A stretch of 64,000 bases of DNA from Amycolatopsis umgeniensis (GCF_014205155.1 NZ_JACHMX010000001.1:4402001-4466000); one strand, 5' to 3'. Shown: positions 8,166 to 17,134, counted from the stretch's first letter. Notes: generated from the letters alone by a model not told the origin. Translations and numbers: made by a program.

Positions 8166-9233
8166 TCACCCCTGGGCGATCGTCACCACCGACCGGTTCC
8201 GCTCGGCGGGCAACGGGGTCTTGACGATCGTCCAGTACGGCCGGTCGAGTCTCCAGCTCGCGACGGCGTCGGCGGCGATCACCACTTCGTTGTCCTCGGT
8301 CCATTCGATCGCGACCTGGTTGATCGCGGTCGCGATCGGCGTCGAGGGCGCGTGGGTCCAGGTCAGCGTGTCGAGGGCGAGCACCCAGACGTCAGCGGTC
8401 TGCGTACTCGTCCCGGCCCAAGCGGGGTCGCCGAACATCACGGCGACCTTGTAGCCATCTCGGCTCGGCACCACCGGGCCCGGCGTGCCGTTGGCCACCG
8501 GCCGTTCGACCTGCGTGCGTTGATCGTTGCGCAGGTCGAGTACGGAGAACCTGGTCAGCTCGGCGAGCAGCATCCGGTCCTTCGTGATCGCCAGTACCCG
8601 CGGGAACTGGTGCACGGTGCGGCCGGTGGTGGGGTCGATCAGCACGTCTTCGGCGGTCGCCGTCCCGCTGTTCACCGTGATCAGCAGCCCCTTCGGCACC
8701 TCTTGGCGCACCGCCGTCGTGCAGCTCGCCGGACGGCCGCGATCGCGTTCGGCGCCGAGCAGGGAGACGAATTGGAGGCGGCAGAGGTCGTTGCCGTCGT
8801 CGCGGATCAGCCAGACGCCGCTCTCGTCGGCCGACGGGGCCACACTGCGGGCCTTGCCCAGCTTCCACGGCTGGTTCTTGGGATCCCCGTAGACGAGCAC
8901 CTCGGACGGCTCCAGGCACGACGGCCCGCAGCGTCCCGCCGAAAGCACGACCGGGAACTTGCCGACGCGGAGGACTTCGTTGACCCGGTCACCGGCCGGA
9001 GCGCCGGGAAGGGGCGTCAAAGCGCCTGTGGCGGGATCGAGCATCGAAGGCGGCGAAGTCGTCATGACCAGGCGAAAGCCGATGTAGTCCACCGGTTCGC
9101 CTTGGAGTTTCGACGGCGGCGGGGTCGTCGGCACCGGCGGGAAGGTCGGAGGGGGTCCCTGCACCGTGCATCCGGCCAGCAGGAGGACCGCCGCCACCAG
9201 GGCGGCACAGGGGAGAAATGCGGGTCTGTTCAG
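8166..9233 (-). CDS. Putative lipoprotein with a beta-propeller-like body
   Basis: The product (355 residues from the start chosen) begins with a short charged stretch, a hydrophobic run and a clear lipobox (LLLAGC, Cys at residue 21), so it should be lipidated and exposed outside the membrane. A Pro/Thr-rich linker follows. The body has repeated short strands (VLVYGDPKNQPWKLG, VWLIRDDGNDLC, VWVLALDTLTWTHAP) reminiscent of WD40/TolB-like propellers, but I cannot name the family. No ATG, GTG or TTG gives an intact signal peptide; a CTG codon at 9233, preceded by GGGGAAA, is the best candidate. The stop lies one base from the response-regulator stop in a convergent arrangement, and the start is divergent from the DUF1707 gene. 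Confidence 0.72.
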   Translation of the reverse strand: MNRPAFLPCAALVAAVLLLAGCTVQGPPPTFPPVPTTPPPSKLQGEPVDYIGFRLVMTTSPPSMLDPATGALTPLPGAPAGDRVNEVLRVGKFPVVLSAGRCGPSCLEPSEVLVYGDPKNQPWKLGKARSVAPSADESGVWLIRDDGNDLCRLQFVSLLGAERDRGRPASCTTAVRQEVPKGLLITVNSGTATAEDVLIDPTTGRTVHQFPRVLAITKDRMLLAELTRFSVLDLRNDQRTQVERPVANGTPGPVVPSRDGYKVAVMFGDPAWAGTSTQTADVWVLALDTLTWTHAPSTPIATAINQVAIEWTEDNEVVIAADAVASWRLDRPYWTIVKTPLPAERNRSVVTIAQG

Positions 9234-9281
9234 GGTATTTCCCCGATCTCGCGCGTGAGATCCGGTTCTACCATTCCAGGC

Positions 9282-9944
9282 ATGGGCGAGGAAGAGCAGC
9301 CGACGACCGAAACCAAGCCGTTGACCGGACGGGACATCCGGGTCTCCGACGCGGAACGCGAACACGTCGTCGAAGTACTGCAGAAGGCGATCGGTCTCGG
9401 GATGCTGAACCTCGACGAGTTCACCGAGCGGACCGACCGCGCCCTCGCCTCGAAGACCCGCGGCGAGCTGAACGCGGTGCTCACGGATCTGCCCGGCCTG
9501 GTGCATCCCGAGGCGGGGATGGTGCCGCGTCAGCAGCAGAACCCGTGGGCGCCGCCGCGTCAGCACGCCTACGCCCAGCCGTCCGGGCAGGTCATGGAGC
9601 TCAACGGCAAGTACTCGGCGTTGCAGCGCAACGGGAACTGGCTGGTCCCGGAGTCGATGGTGATCCGGAACAAGTACGGCGCCACGAAACTGGACTTCTC
9701 CCAGGCGGAGATCCGGTATCCGGTGGTGCATATCGAACTGCAGGCCAAATGGGGTCCGGTGGAGATCACCATCCCCGAAGACGGCGCCGTCGACACCAAC
9801 TCGATCTCCGACATCAAGTTCGGCAACCTCGACGACCGGACCCGGTCGAACGGCCGCCCCGGCACGCCCCGGTTCGTCATCACCGGACGCGTGCACGGGG
9901 GGTCGCTGATCATCAAGTACCCGCGGCGGGGCTTCTTCGGCTGA
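9282..9944 (+). CDS. DUF1707 domain protein with LiaF-like C-terminus
   Basis: The 220-residue product starts with a DUF1707 (SHOCT-like) helical domain at about residues 15-75: IRVSDAERE, then VEVLQKAIGLGMLNLDEFTERTDRAL. The C-terminal half (about 105-220) is beta-rich, like the cell-wall-stress sensor family related to LiaF, with GKYSALQRNGNW and a final ITGRVHGGSLIIKYP. No transmembrane segment is visible, so it is probably cytoplasmic or membrane-associated. The ATG at 9282 matches the N-terminus expected for the family. DUF1707 proteins are common in actinobacteria and poorly understood. Confidence 0.85.
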   Translation: MGEEEQPTTETKPLTGRDIRVSDAEREHVVEVLQKAIGLGMLNLDEFTERTDRALASKTRGELNAVLTDLPGLVHPEAGMVPRQQQNPWAPPRQHAYAQPSGQVMELNGKYSALQRNGNWLVPESMVIRNKYGATKLDFSQAEIRYPVVHIELQAKWGPVEITIPEDGAVDTNSISDIKFGNLDDRTRSNGRPGTPRFVITGRVHGGSLIIKYPRRGFFG

Positions 9945-9948
9945 GGTT

Positions 9949-11367
9949 TCAGGAACCGACCGGCCGCACGTGCCGGAGGTGCCGCAGCACGAAGTACGTG
10001 ATCCCGGCCAGCACCAGCGCGGCCAGCCCGGCCACCGCGTGCATCCCGCCGGCGAAGGCGTCGTGCGCGGGGACGGCGTCGGCGAGCTGAGCGCGGGTGA
10101 CGGCGTTGCCCAGCGTCCCGACGGTCGCGATGCCCAGCGCGTAGCCGAACTCGTTGCCGGTCTGCGAAAGCGAGGCCGCCGAACCGGCCTTCTCCGGCGG
10201 CACGGAGCCGACGACCAGATCCGTGCCCAGGGTGACCAGCGGGCCGCCGCACAGGCAGGTGACGGCGAACGCGATCGACGGGAGCACCGGACCGGCCCCG
10301 GCCTCGACCTGGGTCAACAGCAGGAATCCGGCGATCGCCCCGGCCAGTCCGGTCGCGATGAGGGAGGCCGGGCGGAAGCGGCGAGCGAGAATCGGGGCGG
10401 CCAGGAAGCTGACGGTCGCCGAGAGCATGCCCGGCAGCAGCGCCAGCGCGGCGCCGACCGGCGAGAGCTCCAGCACGATCTGGAAGAACTGCGCGACGAA
10501 GAGCATGGTCGTCCCGCCCAGCATGGAGAACGCGCACATCCCGCCCAGCGCCGTCGAGAACGCGCGGCCGCGGAACAGCTTCAGGTCGATCAGCGGATCC
10601 TGGAGGACTCGCTGGCGCCGCACGAACACCGCGCCGAAGCCGAGACCGATCAGGAGCGAGGCCGCCGGGACCGGGTGGAGGCCTTCGCGGGCGAGTTCCT
10701 TGATGCCGTAGACCGCGGGCAGGATCGTGACCAGCGAAAGCGCGACACTCGCCAGGTCGAGACGGCCGGCGTTCTCGTCGCGGTATTCGGGCAGAAGCTT
10801 CGGGCCGACGATGAGCAGCAGGACCATCGCGGGGACCCCGAGCAGGAACACCGAACCCCACCAGAAGTGCTCCAGCAGCACGCCGCCGACCATCGGGCCC
10901 ACGATCGCGCCGACGGTGAAGCAGCCGGCCCAGATGCCGATCGCGAGCGAGCGCTGACGGGTGTCGAGGAACAGGTTGCTGATCAGGGCGAGCGTCGACG
11001 GCGCCAGCGTCGCCCCGGCGATCCCGAGGATCGCGCGGGCCGCGATGAGCATCAGCGCGCTGGTGGAGAACGCCGCCAGCACGGAGGCCAGGCCGAACGC
11101 CGTGGCGCCGATGAGCAGCAGTTTCCGGCGGCCGATGCGGTCGCCGAGGGTGCCCATGGTGACCATGAACCCGGCGATCATGAAGCCGTAGACGTCCATG
11201 ATCCACAGCTGCTGGGTGCTGTCCGCGCCGAGGCTCTGGCTGAGTTTCGGCAGCGCGAGGACCAGCACGAACACGTCGAGCGAGACGAGGAGGGTGGGAA
11301 GGGCCAGTACGGCCAGCCCGACCCATTCCCGGCGGCCTGCCCGTGTCGGGGTCTCGGTGGTCGTCAT
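9949..11367 (-). CDS. MFS transporter, DHA2 (14-TMS drug:H+ antiporter) family
   Basis: This 472-residue polytopic protein is probably an inner-membrane multidrug or metabolite exporter. It shows the DHA2 hallmarks: an N-terminal SLDVFVLVLALP segment, motif A as GTLGDRIGRRKLLLIG and, in TMS5, an antiporter-type GPMVGG, followed by many more hydrophobic helices. The start is at the ATG at 11367 with GAGAGG upstream; the longer frame lacks a ribosome-binding site. There is no adjacent dedicated regulator, so substrate and inducer are unknown. Confidence 0.9.
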   Translation of the reverse strand: MTTTETPTRAGRREWVGLAVLALPTLLVSLDVFVLVLALPKLSQSLGADSTQQLWIMDVYGFMIAGFMVTMGTLGDRIGRRKLLLIGATAFGLASVLAAFSTSALMLIAARAILGIAGATLAPSTLALISNLFLDTRQRSLAIGIWAGCFTVGAIVGPMVGGVLLEHFWWGSVFLLGVPAMVLLLIVGPKLLPEYRDENAGRLDLASVALSLVTILPAVYGIKELAREGLHPVPAASLLIGLGFGAVFVRRQRVLQDPLIDLKLFRGRAFSTALGGMCAFSMLGGTTMLFVAQFFQIVLELSPVGAALALLPGMLSATVSFLAAPILARRFRPASLIATGLAGAIAGFLLLTQVEAGAGPVLPSIAFAVTCLCGGPLVTLGTDLVVGSVPPEKAGSAASLSQTGNEFGYALGIATVGTLGNAVTRAQLADAVPAHDAFAGGMHAVAGLAALVLAGITYFVLRHLRHVRPVGS

Positions 11368-11435
11368 GGTCGGTGTCCTCTCGTCGCTTCGGTGTCTTTC
11401 ACCAAGGCGTCGAAGTGGCGGACCGGATTTCGACA

Positions 11436-11830
11436 TCAAGCTCGCAGAAGAATGAGCAGACCGATGGCGACGAGGACGATCGGGATCGGGCGGGTCGCGA
11501 AGTAGCGGCCCGCCGCGCACCAGACCGCGAGGAACACGGCCGCGTACACGATCAGGCCGCCGGTGTCGGTGTTGGCGAACACGGGCACGTAGACGCCGAT
11601 GTTGTCGCCGCCGTTGGCGAAAATCACCCCTGCCACGGCGAGAACGCCAGGACCGACGTCAGGCCCTTCGTCTTCCTCGCCGCGCTCACGCCAGGCGCGC
11701 CACGCCGCCCTGAGGCCGAGCAGGAGCGGCACCAGCCCGAGCCAGGGCAGGACGGCTTCCGGCAGCAAACCGGCCCCGAGCGCCCCGACGATCGAGACGG
11801 CGAGGATCCCGGCGAAGCAGGGGACCTTTG
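11436..11830 (-). pseudogene. Truncated CadD-type cadmium/cation transporter remnant
   Basis: The frame encodes the middle and end of a CadD-family protein (LGAGLLPEAVLPWLGLVPLLLG, then VIFANGGDNIGVYVPVFA), but the usual first 50-60 residues with the first helices are missing. A stretch of about a dozen residues also appears lost between the RYFATRP segment and the last helix (IPIVLVAIGLLILL). The open frame runs into the end of ptsI at the minus-strand repeat GATAGCAAAGGTCCC, which looks like the deletion junction. Family membership is from recall of conserved motifs. It could still be expressed as a short membrane protein, but a functional transporter is unlikely. Confidence 0.65.
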
Positions 11831-11837
11831 CTATCGC
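11816..11837. repeat. Half copy of the GGGACCTTTGCTATCG dispersed repeat
   Basis: This 22-bp segment matches one arm of the long hairpin at 56818-56875 (core GGGACCTTTGCTATCG) but has no partner arm. It supplies the ptsI stop codon on the minus strand and marks the junction with the truncated cadD-like gene. It suggests that a hairpin terminator once followed ptsI and was cut by the same rearrangement. Confidence 0.6.
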
Positions 11838-13465
11838 TTGGCGGCCGCGGCGCGGGCCTCGACGGGGTCGGCCGTGGCCAGCGCCGCCTCGGCGAAGGCC
11901 TCGCATTCGGCGAGCGTCGTGGCGGCCAGGCTCGCGCCCACCGCACGGACGGCGGGCGCGTTCATCGAGAGACTGGTCAGGCCGAGCCCGGCCAGGACCA
12001 GCGCGAGCCTCGGGTCCGCGGCGGCCTCACCGCAGACACCGGCGGGCTTGCCGGTGTCCTTCGCGGCCTGGCCGATGACCTTGAGCAGGCGCAGCAGCCC
12101 GGGCTGCCACGGGTCGTTGAGCTTGGCGACCGCGCCGAGCTGGCGATCCGCGGCGAAGGTGTACTGCGCGAGGTCGTTGGTGCCGACGGAGACGAAGTCG
12201 ACCGCGTCGAGGATCTCGCGGGCTGTCAGCGCGGCGGCCGGGATCTCGATCATCACACCCGCGCGGGCGATTCCGGCGGCCCTGGCGCGCTCGGCGAACC
12301 AAGCGGCCTCGGCGGCGGTGGCGACCATCGGCGCCATCACCGAAACCTCTGCGCCGGAATCCTGCGCGGCACCCGCGATGGCCTCGAGCTGGCGATCGAG
12401 GATCTCGGGCCGGTCGAAAGCGACGCGAAGCCCTCGTACGCCGAGCGCCGGGTTGGGCTCTGCTTCGGGCTCGAGGAAGGCGAGAGGCTTGTCCGCGCCC
12501 GCGTCGAGGGTGCGGACGATGACCGGTTTGCCGCGGAACGGCGAGAGCACGGCGGTGTAGGCCTTGCGCTGCTCTTCGACACTCGGCTCGGCTGAGGCGT
12601 CGAGGTAGCAGAACTCGGTGCGGAAGAGGCCGACGCCTTCGGCCCCCGCGTCGGCGGCGGCCTTGGCGTCCGTGGCGGATCCGACGTTGCCGAGCACCTT
12701 CACGCGATGGCCGTCGGCGGTCGCTCCGGTGCCGTCCCACTCGACAGCGCCGGTCTTGGCGGCCGTGACGATCTCGGCGTTCGGGTCCGCGAGCTCGACC
12801 ACACCGGTGTCACCGTCCACCGCAAGCGCTTGCGCGTCGAGCGCGAGGATCCCGCGGACCGCGACGACGGCCGGGATGCCGAGCGCGCGGGCGAGGATCG
12901 CGGTGTGGCTGGTGGGGCCGCCCTCTTCGGTGACGAGCGCGAGCACCTTGTCCGGGTCGAGCCCGGCGGTGTCGGCGGGCGCGAGGTCTCGGGCGACGAG
13001 GACGCTCGGTGAATCCAGGTCGGGAACGCCCGGAGGCGCGATGCCGAGCAGTTCGGCGACGAGCCTGTCGCGCACGTCGAGGACGTCGCGGGCCCGCTCG
13101 GCCATGTAACCGCCCGCGGCCGCGAGAGCGTCGGCGAACTTCCCCGCCGCCTGGTGGACCGCACGCGGGGCGGGCAGGTTCTGAGTCTTGACCAGCTGCT
13201 CCGCCGAGGAGACGAGCGCCGGGTCGGCGGCCATCGCCGCGGTGGTGATGAGAATCGTCGAAGCCTCGCCGGTCGCGATCTCGGCCAGCTTCTCGAGCCG
13301 GGCCGCCACGATCTGCGCGGCCGGGGCGATGCGGGCGGCCTCGGCGGCGGGATCGGCCGGTGCCGGTGTGCTCGCGGGCTCGCCGAGGGGTTCGGCGACT
13401 CGGACGACAGGACCGCTCGCGCGGCCGGGACTGACGGCGACCCCGGTCAGTGACTCAGACGGCAT
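11831..13465 (-). CDS. ptsI: Phosphoenolpyruvate-protein phosphotransferase (PTS enzyme I)
   Basis: Enzyme I transfers phosphate from PEP to HPr, the first step of the sugar phosphotransferase system in the cytoplasm. The 544-residue product has the full domain order: the phosphohistidine domain with GGPTSHTAILARALGIPAVV (active His187) and the C-terminal TIM-barrel PEP-binding domain, with FRTEF, a conserved VGTNDLAQY and catalytic Cys in AGVCGEAAADP near residue 490. The ATG at 13465 is used; there is little Shine-Dalgarno sequence, and a palindromic DasR-type operator overlaps the start codon. Neither ptsH nor crr is adjacent. The stop codon lies inside a dispersed repeat and abuts the cadD-like remnant. 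Confidence 0.95.
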   Translation of the reverse strand: MPSESLTGVAVSPGRASGPVVRVAEPLGEPASTPAPADPAAEAARIAPAAQIVAARLEKLAEIATGEASTILITTAAMAADPALVSSAEQLVKTQNLPAPRAVHQAAGKFADALAAAGGYMAERARDVLDVRDRLVAELLGIAPPGVPDLDSPSVLVARDLAPADTAGLDPDKVLALVTEEGGPTSHTAILARALGIPAVVAVRGILALDAQALAVDGDTGVVELADPNAEIVTAAKTGAVEWDGTGATADGHRVKVLGNVGSATDAKAAADAGAEGVGLFRTEFCYLDASAEPSVEEQRKAYTAVLSPFRGKPVIVRTLDAGADKPLAFLEPEAEPNPALGVRGLRVAFDRPEILDRQLEAIAGAAQDSGAEVSVMAPMVATAAEAAWFAERARAAGIARAGVMIEIPAAALTAREILDAVDFVSVGTNDLAQYTFAADRQLGAVAKLNDPWQPGLLRLLKVIGQAAKDTGKPAGVCGEAAADPRLALVLAGLGLTSLSMNAPAVRAVGASLAATTLAECEAFAEAALATADPVEARAAAAKR

Positions 13466-13477
13466 GGTCTAGACCAT
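13464..13477. promoter_or_regulatory. Candidate DasR operator (dre site) at the ptsI start
   Basis: A perfect 14-bp palindrome, ATGGTCTAGACCAT, contains the TGGTCTAGACCA core of dre sites bound by the GntR-family regulator DasR, which represses PTS and chitin/GlcNAc genes in streptomycetes. It overlaps the ptsI start codon, so binding would block initiation or early elongation. The match is seen directly; that this organism has DasR is inferred. Confidence 0.75.
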
Positions 13478-13533
13478 ATCTCATAGGGGGCGTGACCTGT
13501 CTCATAGCCAACAGCACAACACAGAAGAAGACA

Positions 13534-14394
13534 TCATTCCAGTTCGGATGCCGTCGGATAGGACGGCTGCGCACCCTGGCGGGTCACGGTGATCGCCGCC
13601 ACCTTCACCGCCCAGCGCGCCGCCTCGGCCAGCTCTTCACCCTTCGCGAGCGAAGTGGCGAGCGCGCCCGCGAAAGCGTCACCCGCACCCGTGGTGTCGA
13701 CGGCCTCGACCTTCGGCGACGGCACCTCCGTCACACCGTCCGCGGTGACCACCGCCGCCCCCTTCGCGCCGAGCGTCACCACAGCGGCCTTCGGACCGAG
13801 GCCGAGCAGTTCGGCGAAATCGGCCTCGCCACCGAGAAGGAACGCCGCCTCGTGCTCATTGACCAGCAGGACGTCGAGACCCTGGAGCGTCTTCGCGGAA
13901 AGTTCGGCCGCCGGTGAGAGGTTCAGCAGCGTCCGCACTCCGGCCTCGGCCGCCTTCGCCACGGCGTGCTCGACGGTCTCGAGTGGAATCTCCAGCGACA
14001 GCACCACGATCTCGGCGCCGCCGAGATCGACGTCCTCGGGCCGCAGGCCGGAATTGGCGCCGGGCGAGACGAGAATCGAGTTCTCACCATCCGGCGTGAC
14101 CGTGATGTAGGCGATCCCAGTAGGACGTTCGCTGGTGCGCAACGGAGCGGTGTCCACCCCGGAATCGGCCAGCGATCGCTTGAGCAACCCGCCATACGGG
14201 TCGTCGCCGACCGCTCCGAGCAGCGCGACGTCGGCCCCGAGCCGGGCCGCGGCGACCGCCGTGTTGGCGCCTTTGCCACCCGGCGACAAGATCGTGTCGC
14301 CACCGAGTACGGTTTCGCCACCACCGGGCCGACGGTCGGCCGGCACGACGAGATCTGCGTTGGCGGACCCGATGACCAGCACCTGAGAAGTCAT
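13534..14394 (-). CDS. rbsK: Ribokinase-type sugar kinase (PfkB family)
   Basis: The product (286 residues) is a PfkB-family carbohydrate kinase and most resembles ribokinase, which makes ribose 5-phosphate from ribose and ATP. Visible signatures are the N-terminal IGSANADLVV strand, the substrate-binding GGKGANTAVAAARLG (about residues 37-51) and the C-terminal DTTGAGDAFAGALA, which carries the catalytic Asp and anion hole. The start is at the ATG at 14394; upstream frame extension lacks a ribosome-binding site. No ribose transporter is adjacent, so the true substrate may be another pentose or a nucleoside. Confidence 0.88.
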   Translation of the reverse strand: MTSQVLVIGSANADLVVPADRRPGGGETVLGGDTILSPGGKGANTAVAAARLGADVALLGAVGDDPYGGLLKRSLADSGVDTAPLRTSERPTGIAYITVTPDGENSILVSPGANSGLRPEDVDLGGAEIVVLSLEIPLETVEHAVAKAAEAGVRTLLNLSPAAELSAKTLQGLDVLLVNEHEAAFLLGGEADFAELLGLGPKAAVVTLGAKGAAVVTADGVTEVPSPKVEAVDTTGAGDAFAGALATSLAKGEELAEAARWAVKVAAITVTRQGAQPSYPTASELE

Positions 14395-14646
14395 GGAGGA
14401 AACCTTGCCATGACCGGGAGTTGTCCGGACATGACCCTTCTCCCGGCGAAGATGTGAAGAACTTTGTAACTTTCCCGGCGCGTAGTGCGACAATCAGGCG
14501 AGCAGCGGAACGCCGTCACTCTTTCGGGGGATAACCTTCCCCCGGGCGTCACTTCGGCGATCACGCCCGCTCTTGAGATGCGTTGCCGCGTCCACGCGGT
14601 GACGTTGCCCTGGTCCCGACTGAGTACGGGAGCAGGGCATCGGGTC

Positions 14647-14688
14647 GCCGGCGTCGATCACGTAGCCCCCCGAGTGATCGGCGCCGGC
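14647..14688 (-). other. Long hairpin in the 317-bp gap between rbsK and the 14712 gene
   Basis: Fifteen-base arms (14647-14661 and 14674-14688, GCCGGCG-x-CGATCAC against GTGATCG-x-CGCCGGC) form a stem with one mismatch and a 12-nt loop. The hairpin lies just past the stop of the minus-strand gene at 14712. It has no T-run, so it may act as a transcript-end stabiliser rather than a classic terminator. I see nothing else in 14395-14711 apart from the presumed rbsK promoter. Confidence 0.5.
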
Positions 14689-14711
14689 GGCGCCCCGTTT
14701 CGACGGGCGCC

Positions 14712-15860
14712 TCAACCCACTACGGCCGTTTCCCGGAACTCCACTTCTCGCGCTGTCCGCATGGCGACCTCGAACTCACGCCGGGCGTTGGCCGTGAACG
14801 GCTCCGCCAACCGGTACCAACCACCATCAAGGATGTCGGACTCTTCGTCGTACCGGTCACGTCTGGTCAGGCTCTTCAGGTGCGGATGACGGATCGGGAA
14901 TGCCGTCGATGCGGGAAGAAACTCCAAATATCTGCGCTGGTTGTCGACACCCCATCGCACGGCATCGATCTCGTGCCACCAAACACCTACGACAGAGCCA
15001 TAGGTCCGCAAGAAAAACCCGCGTGGTCCGAGTTCGAGCACCGCCTTCCGTTCCTTCTTGTGCGTCTCGCTCTCGAACCCGTCGACCACCAACGTCACCA
15101 CGAAGAGGGCGAAGAGGATCACGAACGCGCCGACCCGCACGACCGTGACTTCGGTGGCGGCTGCGACCACGAGACAGCACACCTCGATCATCAAGGAACA
15201 GAGGTTGAACGCCTTCAGCTTCCGCTTGTCCCAGCCATTGACGTGAATCTTCACCACGTCGTCCTCGACGACCAGTTCCTCGTCTCGCGCCGCGTCGACG
15301 ATCGGTTCGTCAGGCCTTATGACCACTTCACTGTTGTCGTCCTCGATCTCGACCTCGACTTGGCGCACGAGCACGGGGAGCAACTCCTCGGCCTCACGCG
15401 GGCTGAGGTCGAGGTCTGAGACCTGGAGGTCACCGTCCGGCTCGCGAGTGAGGCCTGTCGAACGAGCGTCGAAATCCGGGCCTGGTCGCAGAACGAGGAG
15501 AAACTGGTCGGTTCCTGGTCTGCGATGTGTGTACTCGCGGAACTTGAGACTCAGGAACGCCTTCTCGATGTCACCCCACGAGGCGGTCCAGCTGACCAGT
15601 CCATTGGCGATCCGGGTGATGCCGTTCACTTCGACGACCAGCTCGTCAGCGGGGGGCGGCGTCCGATAGTTACGGAACTCGATGGTGCCGCAGTAGACGA
15701 ACACGGCGCACAGAACCCCGGCGACGATGCGCACCGCCAGCTTGAAGTCGCCGAGCACCCCGAACGCCATGACAACGGTCAGCGTGCCGAAGAGGACGAC
15801 CAACACCAGATGACCGAAGACCCCTGGTGTCCGTGAGATCACCAATCGATCATCAGCCAC
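14712..15860 (-). CDS. Membrane protein of unknown function in the ESX-substrate operon
   Basis: I do not recognise the family of this 382-residue protein. Two hydrophobic hairpins are visible: about residues 14-62 (HLVLVVLFGTLTVVMAFGVLG and AVRIVAGVLCAVFVYCG) and about 215-260 (LIEVCCLVVAAATEV and VGAFVILFALFVVTLVV). The segment between them is soluble and acidic, and the C-terminal third is soluble with WWHEIDAVRWGV, which recalls PH-like folds in DUF2982/STM3941-type proteins, but this is a weak impression. The start is set at the GTG at 15860, which follows an excellent GGAAGGAAA; an alternative GTG at 15890 overlaps the upstream stop as GTGA. It is the last gene of the four-gene run from 18013. 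Confidence 0.72.
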   Translation of the reverse strand: MADDRLVISRTPGVFGHLVLVVLFGTLTVVMAFGVLGDFKLAVRIVAGVLCAVFVYCGTIEFRNYRTPPPADELVVEVNGITRIANGLVSWTASWGDIEKAFLSLKFREYTHRRPGTDQFLLVLRPGPDFDARSTGLTREPDGDLQVSDLDLSPREAEELLPVLVRQVEVEIEDDNSEVVIRPDEPIVDAARDEELVVEDDVVKIHVNGWDKRKLKAFNLCSLMIEVCCLVVAAATEVTVVRVGAFVILFALFVVTLVVDGFESETHKKERKAVLELGPRGFFLRTYGSVVGVWWHEIDAVRWGVDNQRRYLEFLPASTAFPIRHPHLKSLTRRDRYDEESDILDGGWYRLAEPFTANARREFEVAMRTAREVEFRETAVVG

Positions 15861-15886
15861 TTGGCTTTCCTTCCGGTTTCCAAAGA

Positions 15887-17134
15887 TCACAACGAGCCGG
15901 AGATTCGGTTTCTGCCAGGCTGGTCGAAGATCGGCGACTCATCCTCCGCACCCTCTGCGACCGACTTCCCATCAACGGGCTCCGAGGCGCTCTGCGGAGC
16001 TCCGCCAGCGCTATAGGGCCCTACGAACCCTGCGGGAGACTGGGCCTTTTGACTCGGAGGCTCTTCGTCAGAGCCGCCGAGCACTCCGTCGGCCATCTTC
16101 CCGTAGAACTTCCGCTTCTCCTTGGTCAGGTTTTCTCGGAAGTCCTTTCCGTACTCGTCCTTGACCCTTTCGACCACGTTGTCCTTCACCTGAGACAGAT
16201 TCTCGGAGAGGCTCTTGTTCTTCGCGGTGTCTTCAAGCGCAAAGATGTGCTTACGGGACTCAGGGAGGTCGTCTCGTGCCTTTGCGACTTTGGCAGCAAA
16301 GGTCTTGCTCTCCCCGGCGGAATCGACCGCTTTCTTTCCGCCACCGGTGAACTTCTTCAGCGCTTTCGGCGTCAGGGCGTCCTTGATCTTGTCGAAGCCA
16401 TCGGTGAGACGTTTGAAAAGGCCCTTCGCCCTGTCGAACGCCTTGGTCAGCTTCTTGATCCAACCGACGCACCTGTTCGCGTAGCTGATGGCCTTCGGCA
16501 TCCCCTCGGCCGCGATACCGGCAGGCATCGCCGGCCCGGGGTAACGCATCGCGATGCTCACGAGCTTGCCGAGACACTCCGCGATCAAGTCGCGGACGAT
16601 GGTTCTCACGACCGCGAGGATCATTTTGCAGACGCTGACCAGCGTCCCGATGGAATTCGCACCCGAGGCGATGCCCGCGTACAGATCGGCACGATTTTTG
16701 GCGAAGGCCCGATAGGCGTCCGCGGCTTGACCAGTCCAATTCGCGCTTTCGCGATCAACGGCTTTGCCCAGGTCTTCGCTGACGGACTCGAGTTCTTTGC
16801 CGATGTTCTCCCAGGTCCCGATCATGTTGTCCAGGGCGACCTGATCGCCGACGAGCCAATCGAGCGGCTCGCGGAGGAACGGGACGTGCTCGATGATCCA
16901 ACCGAACGCCGACGCCGCCAGAGTCCCGAGGGGATCGGCGACGAAGTCGGCCAGGCCCATCGCCCCATTGGCGAGATTCGCCAGCCCTTCCGCCCAGTCG
17001 CCACTCGCGATCTTGGCACCGGTGTCCCAGAAGTCTTGGAGGATTCCCGCGCCTTCGAGCGAACTCTCATCCTGCGCGGCGTCTGTCTTGATCAGCGGGT
17101 TCGGGCCTGGAGCCGCGACGGGTGCTTCTGCCAT
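15887..17134 (-). CDS. Large WXG100-like ESX substrate candidate
   Basis: The 415-residue, mostly helical protein looks like a type VII secretion substrate. After a 30-residue Ala/Pro-rich start, residues about 35-190 contain long helices and the turn ANWTGQAADAYRAF, equivalent to the W-x-G motif of WXG100 and LXG/PPE-like proteins. A hydrophobic stretch near residues 155-200 (VCKMILAVVRTIVRDLIAECLG) could insert in or associate with the membrane. The C-terminal half is Lys-rich and helical with no toxin motif I recognise. It begins three bases after the small upstream gene ends, with GGAGG inside that gene, so the two are translationally coupled. Confidence 0.75.
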   Translation of the reverse strand: MAEAPVAAPGPNPLIKTDAAQDESSLEGAGILQDFWDTGAKIASGDWAEGLANLANGAMGLADFVADPLGTLAASAFGWIIEHVPFLREPLDWLVGDQVALDNMIGTWENIGKELESVSEDLGKAVDRESANWTGQAADAYRAFAKNRADLYAGIASGANSIGTLVSVCKMILAVVRTIVRDLIAECLGKLVSIAMRYPGPAMPAGIAAEGMPKAISYANRCVGWIKKLTKAFDRAKGLFKRLTDGFDKIKDALTPKALKKFTGGGKKAVDSAGESKTFAAKVAKARDDLPESRKHIFALEDTAKNKSLSENLSQVKDNVVERVKDEYGKDFRENLTKEKRKFYGKMADGVLGGSDEEPPSQKAQSPAGFVGPYSAGGAPQSASEPVDGKSVAEGAEDESPIFDQPGRNRISGSL

